Virus record (IMG/VR): IMGVR_UViG_3300004369_000642
Span: 1 to 20,989 of that record
DNA length: 20,989 bases
Origin: a virus
Strand: one strand, 5' to 3'
This document shows, piece by piece, positions 7,972 to 14,866 of the stretch (positions are counted from its first letter, which is position 1; each line of letters begins with the position of its first letter). Position numbers and translations under genes: made by a program. The notes under the pieces are model-generated. The model did not search any database. It worked only from the letters and a program-made list of their open reading frames with translations, and was not told where the DNA came from.

Positions 7972-8238
7972 ATGGAAACTGAAATTGATCAGCAATTTTC
8001 CGGCATTGTAGATTCTATTCTTGACAAAGATAATATCAATGCCAATGAAAAAATTTATAATGCCCTATACGGAAAGAGTGCTGAATATATCACCGCGAGA
8101 AAAGCTCAAATTGCTAAAACCATGTTCAATGGTCCTGATCAAGAGCAACCAGATGTGGATGCTTACGATGAGGTAGAACCCATTGTTCAAGTTGATGATA
8201 GCGATGATACTGAAGAACAACCAGAAGAACAACCATGA
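7972..8238 (+). CDS. 67: Prohead core protein, gp67-like
   Basis: A small 88-residue protein between portal and prohead protease, exactly where T4 has gp67 (80 residues). The build matches gp67: a helical N-terminal half with an ARKAQIAKTMF segment comparable to gp67's lysine/alanine helix, then a strongly acidic C-terminal tail (VDDSDDTEEQPEEQP). In T4, gp67 is an internal scaffold-core protein needed for correct head shape and is cut by gp21. Sequence identity is too low to judge by eye alone; assignment rests on position, size and the acidic tail. Its stop overlaps the gp21 start (ATGA). Confidence 0.72.
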   Translation: METEIDQQFSGIVDSILDKDNINANEKIYNALYGKSAEYITARKAQIAKTMFNGPDQEQPDVDAYDEVEPIVQVDDSDDTEEQPEEQP

Positions 8239-8885
8239 AACTCATTGCAGAAGAAATTATCGATGTTTCTTTTTTAACAGAAGAAAATAACGGTAAGAAA
8301 AGTCATTTCATTGAGGGTATTTTTCTCCAAGCGGAATTAAAAAATCGCAACGGGAGAATGTATCCCATTGCGACTCTGCAAAGAGAAGTAGACAAATATA
8401 ACGAAAGTTATGTTGCCAAAGGTCGTGCTCTTGGTGAATTAGGTCATCCAGATGGCCCATCTATCAATTTAGATAGAGTGTCCCATAAAATTATCTCACT
8501 AAAACAAGAGGGTAATAATTTCATCGGTAAAGCAAAGCTTCTAGAAACCCCTATGGGTAGAATCGCCAAACAACTTCTAGATGAAGGTGTAAAACTTGGT
8601 GTTTCTTCTAGAGGACTTGGTTCCATTGAAAGAAAGGGTGATACGAATATCGTTAAAGACGATTTCATGTTATCCACAGCAGCAGATATTGTTGCTGATC
8701 CTTCTGCTCCAGATGCTTTCGTCGAAGGTATCATGGAAGGAAAGGATTGGGTTTGGAATAATGGACTCTGGAAAGAGGAAGATATTTCTGCTGTAAAAAG
8801 AACAATTGATAACTCAAATAAGAGTGATCTCACGGAAAAGAAACTCGCTGCGTTCGAGAATCTACTCCGTAACTTAAAATTTTGA
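8235..8885 (+). CDS. 21: Prohead core protease gp21
   Basis: Serine protease that digests the scaffold and trims capsid proteins during head maturation, then destroys itself. It has 216 residues, close to T4 gp21. Visible features are AELKNRNGRMYP near residue 33, the histidine in GELGHPDG (H71) and the serine in GVSSRGLGS (around S124-S125), the two conserved active-site regions of this herpesvirus-like protease family. The DDFMLSTAADIVADPSAPDAFV segment is also typical. The start overlaps the gp67-like stop by four bases, implying coupled translation. T4 gene 68 is not found between them. Confidence 0.94.
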   Translation: MKLIAEEIIDVSFLTEENNGKKSHFIEGIFLQAELKNRNGRMYPIATLQREVDKYNESYVAKGRALGELGHPDGPSINLDRVSHKIISLKQEGNNFIGKAKLLETPMGRIAKQLLDEGVKLGVSSRGLGSIERKGDTNIVKDDFMLSTAADIVADPSAPDAFVEGIMEGKDWVWNNGLWKEEDISAVKRTIDNSNKSDLTEKKLAAFENLLRNLKF

Positions 8886-8891
8886 TAAATA
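8884..8891 (+). promoter_or_regulatory. Late promoter box before gp22 (GATAAATA)
   Basis: ATAAATA formed over the gp21 stop codon (TGATAAATA), the same arrangement as at gp20/gp67. Predicted start near 8897; an AAGGGG ribosome binding site (8915-8920) precedes ATG 8929. Confidence 0.78.
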
Positions 8892-8928
8892 TTATTAGAA
8901 AATACACACTTTCCAAGGGGATTTTCCA

Positions 8929-9930
8929 ATGTCTGTTGATAAAGAATTTGAAACTCTAGAGGAGCAGCATCCAGTTACTGCAAACGCGCAGGCTGGAGAT
9001 AAGGCTCCTAAGAAACTAGAAGGCGAAACTCCAGGTAACTCTACTTCCGCTGAAGATCTGGGTGGTCCTGTAGTTGAGCCAATGGATAAAAAGTCCATCG
9101 GTAAAGCCGCTTCGGGTAAAATGTCCCATGAAGGTGACAAGTCCCTGAAGACCAAGCCTTCCGCCGCTTCCGCAAAAGCAGAAGAAACGGAAGTAGAAGG
9201 TTCTTCGATTGAAGAAACCATCGAGATCGATGTTAAAGCCGATGTCGATGCTCTCCTAAATGGAGAGGAATTCTCCGAAGAATTCAAGTTTAAAGCCGCC
9301 ACGATTTTTGAAGCCGCTGTTAAGGCTCAAGTCGTTGAGCAGCTTGAAAAGTTTGAAGCAATCTACGAAGAGAAACTCGTCGCTGAAGTTGAGTCTCTCA
9401 AAGAGTCCATGGAAGCTCGTGTAGATGCTCACCTTGATTATGTTTCCGAACAGTGGGTCAAAGAGAACCAACTCGCCATTGATTCGGGTCTTCGCAATGA
9501 AATCACCGAAGAGTTCATCACTGGTTTGAAGAATCTCTTCGCTGAAAACTACATTGATATTCCAGATGATAAGTATGATGTCCTCGGCGGTATGTCTGAG
9601 GAACTTGATGAAATGGAAACAAAACTCAATGAACAAATCGAACAAAATATTGAGCTTAACAAGCAACTCGGTTATTATATCAAAAATGGAATTGTAAGTG
9701 AAGTATCCGAGGGTCTTGCTCAAACACAAAAAGAAAAGTTCGCCTCCTTGACGGAAGGTGTTGAGTTTGATAGTGAAGAATCTTTCCGCGAAAAAGTTGA
9801 GACCATCAAGGAAAATTATTTCCCTAAGTCTCAGATCGCGCATCGTGAAGATCTGGTGGAAGAAACAAAACAAGATCAAGTTCAAGGTCCAATGGCTGCT
9901 TACATGGCTGCGATTGAACGTTGGAAATGA
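8929..9930 (+). CDS. 22: Prohead scaffold protein gp22
   Basis: Major internal scaffold of the prohead, later degraded by gp21. It has 333 residues (T4 gp22: 269). Composition is typical: a disordered Ser/Glu/Lys-rich N-terminal part (about 1-95), then long acidic helices likely to form coiled coils (about 95-310, rich in EELDEMETKLNEQIEQ-type repeats), ending with VQGPMAAYMAAIERW. Several Leu/Ile-x-Glu triplets, the kind of site gp21 cuts, occur throughout. The position between gp21 and gp23 supports the call. Confidence 0.93.
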   Translation: MSVDKEFETLEEQHPVTANAQAGDKAPKKLEGETPGNSTSAEDLGGPVVEPMDKKSIGKAASGKMSHEGDKSLKTKPSAASAKAEETEVEGSSIEETIEIDVKADVDALLNGEEFSEEFKFKAATIFEAAVKAQVVEQLEKFEAIYEEKLVAEVESLKESMEARVDAHLDYVSEQWVKENQLAIDSGLRNEITEEFITGLKNLFAENYIDIPDDKYDVLGGMSEELDEMETKLNEQIEQNIELNKQLGYYIKNGIVSEVSEGLAQTQKEKFASLTEGVEFDSEESFREKVETIKENYFPKSQIAHREDLVEETKQDQVQGPMAAYMAAIERWK

Positions 9931-9936
9931 TCTCCG

Positions 9937-9944
9937 CATAAATA
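9937..9944 (+). promoter_or_regulatory. Late promoter box before gp23 (CATAAATA)
   Basis: ATAAATA seven bases after the gp22 stop. Predicted start near 9950 gives a leader of about 39 bases, the longest among the late leaders here, containing a tandem CTTAACA and a strong ribosome binding site. Confidence 0.78.
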
Positions 9945-9972
9945 ATCTTAGATTCCTAACTTAACACTTAAC

Positions 9973-9978
9973 AAGGAG
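9973..9978 (+). promoter_or_regulatory. Strong ribosome binding site of gp23
   Basis: AAGGAG ten bases before the ATG at 9989, followed by an unstructured A-rich spacer. It is the best Shine-Dalgarno in the virion block, as expected for the most abundant virion protein. Confidence 0.8.
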
Positions 9979-9988
9979 TTACAAAAAA

Positions 9989-11356
9989 ATGTACAATTCG
10001 GAAAGACTACAAGAGAAGTGGTCTCCTATTCTGGAGCACACTGGTCTCGAAGGTATTAAAGATAACCACAGAAAAGCTGTTACAGCTATTCTTCTAGAGA
10101 ACCAAGAGCGCTTCCTCCGTGAAGAGCGTTCCCTACTTGGTGAGGTTGCTTCCTCCCCAACCAACTCTGCAGGTACTGGTGGTTTCACTGGTAGCGCCGC
10201 TGGTGCTGGTCCTGTTGCTGGTTTCGACCCCGTTCTGATCTCCCTGATCCGTCGTTCCATGCCTAAACTGATGGCATACGACATCTGCGGCGTTCAGCCA
10301 ATGTCTGGTCCTACTGGTCTGATCTTCGCAATGCGCGCCCACCGTGGTACTGACCGCGATGGTAACGGTGCAAACCCTAACGTCTTCACTAACGAGACAT
10401 TCTTCGGTGAAGTTCCTTCTGGTTATTCTGCTGCTGGTGGTACTTATTCCGCCGCTACTGGTGAGACCGCAACCAACCCTGCTGTTCTCGCTGCTGGTGG
10501 TAACTACGCCGCTGTTGGTGGTATGAACACCACCGCCCTCGAGCAACTCGGTTCTGACCCTGCTGCTGCCTTCCGCGAAATGTCTTTCTCGATCGAGAAA
10601 GTCACCGTTGAAGCAAAAGCACGTGCTCTGAAAGCTGAGTACTCGTTGGAACTCGCTCAAGACCTCAAGGCAATCCATGGTCTTGATGCTGAGACTGAAC
10701 TCGCCAACATCCTCTCCACAGAGGTTCTTGCTGAGATCAACCGTGAAGTCGTTCGTACCATCTACACCGTTGCTAAGCCTGGTGCTCAGAACAACGTTGC
10801 TAACACTGGTTCTTTCGACCTCGACGTTGACTCCAACGGTCGTTGGTCTGTTGAGAAGTTCAAGGGTCTCATTTATCAGATCGAAAGAGATGCTAACGCA
10901 ATCGGTCACGAGACTCGTAGAGGAAAGGGTAACTTCATCGTCTGCTCTGCTGACGTTGCTTCTGCCCTGAACATGGCTGGTGTTCTTGATTACACCCCTG
11001 CTCTCTCTACCTCTGGTACTCCTGACGACACCGAGTCCACCCTTGCTGGTGTTCTCAACGGTCGCATCAAGGTCTACGTTGATCCTTATTCTGCTAACAT
11101 TGCAGATGACCACTACTACGTCATGGGTTATAAGGGTTCTTCTGCTTATGATGCAGGTCTCTTCTACTGCCCATATGTTCCTCTCCAAATGGTTCGTTCC
11201 ATCGGTCAGGACACCTTCCAGCCTAAGATCGGCTTCAAGACTCGTTACGGCATGGTTGCTAACCCATTCGCAGGTGGCACCACTCAGCGTTCCGGCGCTC
11301 TGGTCGCTAACGATAACGTCTACTACAGACGCACCCGCGTTCTCAACCTCATGTGA
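9989..11356 (+). CDS. 23: Major capsid protein gp23
   Basis: HK97-fold protein forming the hexamers of the head. It has 455 residues (T4: 521; cyanophage versions are shorter). The N-terminus MYNSERLQEKWSPILEH and the segments MPKLMAYDICGVQPMSGPTGLIFAMR and VEAKARALKAEYSLELAQDLKAIHGLDAE are hallmarks, the latter two being standard for T4-like gp23. A likely gp21 maturation cut is LGE|VA after Glu52 (Leu/Ile-x-Glu rule), leaving about 403 residues. The gene is richer in G+C and in C-ending codons than its neighbours, fitting very high expression. It has its own late promoter, a strong Shine-Dalgarno and a terminator behind it. Confidence 0.98.
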   Translation: MYNSERLQEKWSPILEHTGLEGIKDNHRKAVTAILLENQERFLREERSLLGEVASSPTNSAGTGGFTGSAAGAGPVAGFDPVLISLIRRSMPKLMAYDICGVQPMSGPTGLIFAMRAHRGTDRDGNGANPNVFTNETFFGEVPSGYSAAGGTYSAATGETATNPAVLAAGGNYAAVGGMNTTALEQLGSDPAAAFREMSFSIEKVTVEAKARALKAEYSLELAQDLKAIHGLDAETELANILSTEVLAEINREVVRTIYTVAKPGAQNNVANTGSFDLDVDSNGRWSVEKFKGLIYQIERDANAIGHETRRGKGNFIVCSADVASALNMAGVLDYTPALSTSGTPDDTESTLAGVLNGRIKVYVDPYSANIADDHYYVMGYKGSSAYDAGLFYCPYVPLQMVRSIGQDTFQPKIGFKTRYGMVANPFAGGTTQRSGALVANDNVYYRRTRVLNLM

Positions 11357-11375
11357 TCCATCACTGAGATTTTCC

Positions 11376-11400
11376 AAGGACCCTTCGGGGTCCTTTTTTT
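11376..11400 (+). terminator. Intrinsic terminator after gp23
   Basis: AAGGACCC-TTCG-GGGTCCTT: an eight-pair perfect stem with a very stable UUCG tetraloop, running into an uninterrupted T tract. It is a textbook Rho-independent terminator 20 bases after the gp23 stop and separates the capsid gene from the next late unit. Confidence 0.95.
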
Positions 11401-11403
11401 ATG

Positions 11404-11411
11404 CCTAAATA
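11404..11411 (+). promoter_or_regulatory. Late promoter box before gp3-like gene (CCTAAATA)
   Basis: CTAAATA variant just after the gp23 terminator. Predicted start near 11417; AGGGG (11425-11429) then ATG 11434. It should restart late transcription into the gp3-like gene, uvsY and uvsW. Confidence 0.65.
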
Positions 11412-11433
11412 TTAGAAAAACTTTAGGGGTATA

Positions 11434-11982
11434 ATGGCAGCCAATTTTATTAACAATTCTGGGTGCCCTTCAAACTTTTTGTCGGGTATTGGATTCCAAT
11501 TTCAATTAACCAAATATCCTGAAGTTGCTTTTTTCTGTCAATCAGCAAATGTTCCTAGTTTAAATTTAGCAAATACTCTACAAGCAACTAGGATGAATTA
11601 TATTCCCCATCCTGGGGATGAGGTTAACTTTGATGATTTGAGTATTAGATTTTTAGTTGACGAAGATCTAAAAAATTATAGAGCAATCCACAATTGGATT
11701 CGTGGATTGGGTCATCCCAAATCTGGATATGATTATCAGAACTTATTGGTAGGTGAAGATTATGAAGAAAGAACTTATTCCGATGGCAATCTTTTTATTC
11801 TAGATTCAAATTTCAATAAAAAATTTGCTGTCAATTTCAAAGATCTATTCCCAGTAACTCTGGGTGCATTGAATTTTGATTCGACTTACAACGACACTGA
11901 ATACTTTGCCGTTGATGTTGTGTTTAAGTACACAATTTATGACATTTATGATAAAAATCTGAACGACTATGATTACACTTGA
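11434..11982 (+). CDS. 3: Tail completion protein, gp3-like (tube-fold family)
   Basis: A 182-residue protein of the phage tube/tube-end fold. The N-terminal block FQFQLTKYPEVAFFCQSANVPSLNL and the central DEVNFDDLSIRFLVDEDLKNYRAIHNWIRGLG are the pattern shared by T4-like tube-related proteins (gp19, gp54, gp3). In cyanophages the gene between gp23 and uvsY is usually annotated as gp3, which caps the tail tube and stabilises the sheath. I rely on that position and the size (T4 gp3: 176). The alternative is another tube-like baseplate protein. The 3' end overlaps uvsY by 14 bases. Confidence 0.65.
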   Translation: MAANFINNSGCPSNFLSGIGFQFQLTKYPEVAFFCQSANVPSLNLANTLQATRMNYIPHPGDEVNFDDLSIRFLVDEDLKNYRAIHNWIRGLGHPKSGYDYQNLLVGEDYEERTYSDGNLFILDSNFNKKFAVNFKDLFPVTLGALNFDSTYNDTEYFAVDVVFKYTIYDIYDKNLNDYDYT

Positions 11983-12400
11983 AGACATTAAATCCCAATG
12001 GGCTGAAGACTGTAAAATTGATAACGATTTACTTGACAACGAATCCACCAGAATTCCACAACTTCATAGCAAATATTTAAATTATTTTTCTGACGTAAGA
12101 CTTTTAAAACTCCGAAAGCAACAAGAGTACAAAGTTTTGATCAGAGAAAAATTTGAATATTACACAGGTAAAGCAGATGAATCTGTTTATCAACAGAATC
12201 CATTTGACCTGAAAGTATTAAAACAAGACGTTCCGATGTATATGGATGCCGATCCTGAAATACAGAACGTTACAACACGCATAAATTATTATGAAGAGAT
12301 GATATTTGTTTTAGACAATATCATCCGACAAATTAACAATCGTACTTTTCAAATAAAGAATAGTATCGAGTGGCAAAAATTTATGCAAGGTAGTATTTAA
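11969..12400 (+). CDS. uvsY: Recombination mediator UvsY
   Basis: Loads the UvsX recombinase onto single-stranded DNA coated with gp32 during recombination-dependent replication. It has 143 residues (T4: 137). The N-terminal MITLEDIKSQWAEDCKID and the basic LLKLRKQQEYKVLIREKFEYYTGKAD segment (DNA-binding region) are characteristic, as is the C-terminal helix for hexamer formation (NYYEEMIFVLDNIIRQINNRTFQIKN region). The ATG lies inside the end of the preceding gene, and the stop shares one base with the uvsW start, so all three are translated from one message. Confidence 0.93.
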   Translation: MITLEDIKSQWAEDCKIDNDLLDNESTRIPQLHSKYLNYFSDVRLLKLRKQQEYKVLIREKFEYYTGKADESVYQQNPFDLKVLKQDVPMYMDADPEIQNVTTRINYYEEMIFVLDNIIRQINNRTFQIKNSIEWQKFMQGSI

Positions 12401-13881
12401 TGACTGATGTTAAAATCCAGAAGCGCAATGAAGTCTACCTATCTGTAGAGTGTGAGACACACATAAAATACGAACTCTCAGAATACTTTAGTTTTGATGT
12501 TCCTGGGGCAAAATTTATGCCTCAGTATAAAAAAAGAATATGGGATGGTAAGATCAAACTATTCAGTCCTGCAAATGGACAAATATATTGCGGTCTTTAT
12601 GGGTATTTAACAGACTGGTTAGAGACCAGAGGTTACTCTTATGAAGATGTAAACAATAATTTTTATGGCACCCCAAATGAAAAAAATTCAGACATAACTC
12701 CTGGTGCTGTATATGATTATGTTAAGAGTTTAAATATTCCTCTAACTGTCAGGGATTACCAACTTAATGCGATCTACAAAGCGCTAAGACATAACAGAAA
12801 ATTATTATTATCGCCAACTGCGTCTGGCAAATCTTTGATGATCTATTGCATCGTAAGATGGTTCTTTGACAAGGGTTCTGACATTTTAATTGTTGTTCCG
12901 ACTACATCTTTGGTCGAACAATTAGTTGGCGATTTTAGCGAATATGGATGGAATCCCGATGATTATTGTCACAAGATATATGCGGGAAGGGAAAAAAATA
13001 GTTCCAAACAAATTACAATTACAACGTGGCAATCAATTTATAAGATGCCAAAGAAGTGGTTTGAAAAATTTGACTGTGTAATCGGTGATGAAGCACACCA
13101 GTTCAAAGCAAAGTCACTGACTCAGATCATGACTAAATTGCATAACTGCAAACACAGAATTGGTTTTACTGGAACGCTAGATGGATCAAATGTAAATCAA
13201 TTAGTTTTAGAAGGACTCTTTGGAACTGTTGACAAAGTTATTAAAACTAATCAATTAATTGATAAAGGATATCTATCTACTTTAAAGATTAATGTGTTGC
13301 TTTTACAACACGATCCAGTAAAATTTGAAACATATAATGATGAATTGGAATATATTTGCTTATCGGAAAAAAGAAATAATTTTATCAAAAACCTAGTTCT
13401 GGACTTGGAAGGTAACACACTCATTCTCTTTAGTCGGGTATCTACCCATGGAGAACCACTTTTCGATTTAATAAATAGCAGTGTGTCCAGCGACAGAAAA
13501 GTATTTTTTGTCTATGGTGGAGTAGATACCGAAGAACGAGAACAAGTTAGAGCAATCACAGAACAGCAAGATAATGCTATTATTGTTGCTTCTTACGGTA
13601 CATTCAGTACAGGTATTAATATCAAAAATTTACATAATGTTGTTTTTGCAAGTCCATCCAAATCAAGAGTTAGAAATCTACAATCAATCGGTAGAGTCTT
13701 GAGAAAAGGTAACAGAAAAACAAACGCAGTTCTTTATGACATCGCTGATGATTTTAGTGTAGGAGAAACAAAAAATTATACTCTCAATCATTTAATTGAA
13801 AGGATAAAAATTTATTCACATGAAAAATTTAATTATGAAATTATTCCAGTCAATTTTCGAAAGAAAAAAGATGAACAATAA
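12400..13881 (+). CDS. uvsW: DNA helicase UvsW
   Basis: Superfamily 2 helicase that unwinds R-loops and branched DNA, shifting phage replication from origin-dependent to recombination-dependent mode. It has 493 residues. Motifs: Walker A SPTASGKS at 138-145, motif Ia VVPTTSLVEQL near 165-175, DEAH at 230-233, motif III FTGT near 256-259, and motif VI QSIGRVLRKG at about 428-437. The N-terminal 110 residues (KRIWDGKIKLFSPANG) form the substrate-recognition domain. The one-base overlap with uvsY and the late promoter upstream match T4, where UvsW is made late. Confidence 0.96.
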   Translation: MTDVKIQKRNEVYLSVECETHIKYELSEYFSFDVPGAKFMPQYKKRIWDGKIKLFSPANGQIYCGLYGYLTDWLETRGYSYEDVNNNFYGTPNEKNSDITPGAVYDYVKSLNIPLTVRDYQLNAIYKALRHNRKLLLSPTASGKSLMIYCIVRWFFDKGSDILIVVPTTSLVEQLVGDFSEYGWNPDDYCHKIYAGREKNSSKQITITTWQSIYKMPKKWFEKFDCVIGDEAHQFKAKSLTQIMTKLHNCKHRIGFTGTLDGSNVNQLVLEGLFGTVDKVIKTNQLIDKGYLSTLKINVLLLQHDPVKFETYNDELEYICLSEKRNNFIKNLVLDLEGNTLILFSRVSTHGEPLFDLINSSVSSDRKVFFVYGGVDTEEREQVRAITEQQDNAIIVASYGTFSTGINIKNLHNVVFASPSKSRVRNLQSIGRVLRKGNRKTNAVLYDIADDFSVGETKNYTLNHLIERIKIYSHEKFNYEIIPVNFRKKKDEQ

Positions 13882-14290
13882 CCAACAACCAGAAATCAGA
13901 GAATTTACTGCCGTAATCAAAATGATTCATGGCGAAGAAATAATTGGTAAAGTATGTGTAACCGATGGTGAAGATGGTTTTGTTGTGGACAGTCCTTTTG
14001 TTTTAAAGTCAACGATAATCAATACATCTCATGGGGAAATGTTTAAAGTAGATCTTATTCCTTGGTTGAAATTTGCCAAGGATGAGGTTTGTTTTATCGA
14101 TAATGAAAAAATATATGTAATTACAGAAGCTGATGATAGAATTAGAAGACTCTATAATGCAACTTTAAGAAAATATTATATGGGTGATGAAGCTACAAAC
14201 CAAGTAGAACTTACTAAATCAGAAGGACGCATTGGTAGTGTAGATGAAGCAAGATCTCTATTAGAGAATATCTATAAAAGCTCTAATTAA
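13871..14290 (+). CDS. Conserved phage protein, possible Sm-like beta-barrel
   Basis: A 139-residue protein. ATG 13871 is chosen over an in-frame ATG at 13820 because it follows an A/G-rich stretch (GAAAGAAAAAAG) and overlaps uvsW by 11 bases instead of 62. The N-terminal half (FTAVIKMIHGEEIIGKV, then FVVDSPFVLKS) has alternating hydrophobic residues and a Gly-Glu turn resembling an Sm-like fold, an RNA-binding beta-barrel; this is judged by eye. The C-terminal half is helical and charged, ending in LLENIYKSSN. Function is unknown; an RNA-related role is only a suggestion. It ends the late unit begun by the gp3-like gene. Confidence 0.78.
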   Translation: MNNNQQPEIREFTAVIKMIHGEEIIGKVCVTDGEDGFVVDSPFVLKSTIINTSHGEMFKVDLIPWLKFAKDEVCFIDNEKIYVITEADDRIRRLYNATLRKYYMGDEATNQVELTKSEGRIGSVDEARSLLENIYKSSN

Positions 14291-14319
14291 TCCCTTGAAC
14301 CCTGGCAGAGTTATTATAG

Positions 14320-14361
14320 TGACATTTTAAGTGCTTGTCAATGGCCCCTTGTCAAATGTCA
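14320..14361 (+). repeat. TGTCA repeats and dyad at gp55 promoter
   Basis: TGACATTT (14320-14327) and AAATGTCA (14354-14361) form a perfect eight-base inverted repeat. TGTCA also occurs at 14336 and 14350, with the third direct copy at 14357, spaced 14 and 7 bases. The copies surround and include the -35 hexamer, as an operator would. Confidence 0.5.
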
Positions 14362-14377
14362 GTTACCATAGTATAAT
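14349..14377 (+). promoter_or_regulatory. Sigma70-type promoter of gp55 operon
   Basis: TTGTCA (14349-14354), a 17-base spacer, then TATAAT (14372-14377). The -10 is perfect and the -35 has five of six consensus bases. It lies in the 108-base gap before gp55 and should allow transcription by unmodified host polymerase. Confidence 0.85.
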
Positions 14378-14398
14378 GTTATCAAACTCAAACTAGAC

Positions 14399-14866
14399 AT
14401 GACAAAAAAGAAAGAACATTACGTCAATAACAAAGAGTTTTTGGAAGCACTTGTTGTGTATCGTAAAAAAGTTCAACAAGCTGCATCCAAAGGAGAACCA
14501 CATCCAAAAGTTCCAAATTACATTGGTGAATGTTTTTTGAAAATTGCAACTCATCTTTCATATCGTCCTAATTTTGTGAACTATATGTTCAAAGATGATA
14601 TGATTTGTGACGGAATTGAAAATTGCTTACAGTACATTGATAACTTTGATCCTGAAAAGAGTTCCAATCCATTTGCGTATTTCACGCAAATCATATACTA
14701 TGCCTTCTTGCGTCGTATTCAAAAGGAAAAGAAACAGTTGGATATCAAAACCAAACTCCTAGAGAAATCTGGTTTTGATGAAGTCTTTAGTGTTGATAGT
14801 GGAATGGGATATAGCACTTCTGATATGAATAGCATTAAAGAAACTTTGGAAATTCGTAACCGATGA
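14399..14866 (+). CDS. 55: Late-transcription sigma factor gp55
   Basis: Directs the host RNA polymerase core to late promoters of the TATAAATA type. It has 155 residues, close to T4 gp55 (185). The core of sigma region 2 is evident: LQYIDNFDPEKSSNPFAYFTQIIYYAFLRRIQKEKKQ at about 79-115, the most conserved part of this family. The matching boxes lie upstream of gp18, gp19, gp20, gp67, gp22, gp23 and the gp3-like gene in this same window. It is transcribed from a consensus sigma70 promoter, as needed for a factor made before late genes. The stop overlaps the next start as ATGA. Confidence 0.95.
   Translation: MTKKKEHYVNNKEFLEALVVYRKKVQQAASKGEPHPKVPNYIGECFLKIATHLSYRPNFVNYMFKDDMICDGIENCLQYIDNFDPEKSSNPFAYFTQIIYYAFLRRIQKEKKQLDIKTKLLEKSGFDEVFSVDSGMGYSTSDMNSIKETLEIRNR

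Noticed and set aside
8895-9302. 135-codon minus-strand frame opposite gp22
   Set aside because: Serine-rich shadow of the Glu/Ala-rich scaffold gene.
10133-11377. 414-codon open frame on the minus strand opposite gp23
   Set aside because: It mirrors the gp23 codons, has no recognisable domains and no ribosome binding site, and runs over the terminator; an effect of codon bias.
13468-13476. ATAAATA inside uvsW (and another in gp46 near 17793)
   Set aside because: Inside coding sequence with no gene start close behind; expected by chance in A/T-rich DNA.
13820-13822. Earlier ATG for the small beta-rich protein
   Set aside because: It would overlap uvsW by 62 bases; ATG 13871 has a better upstream A/G-rich stretch and a typical short overlap.
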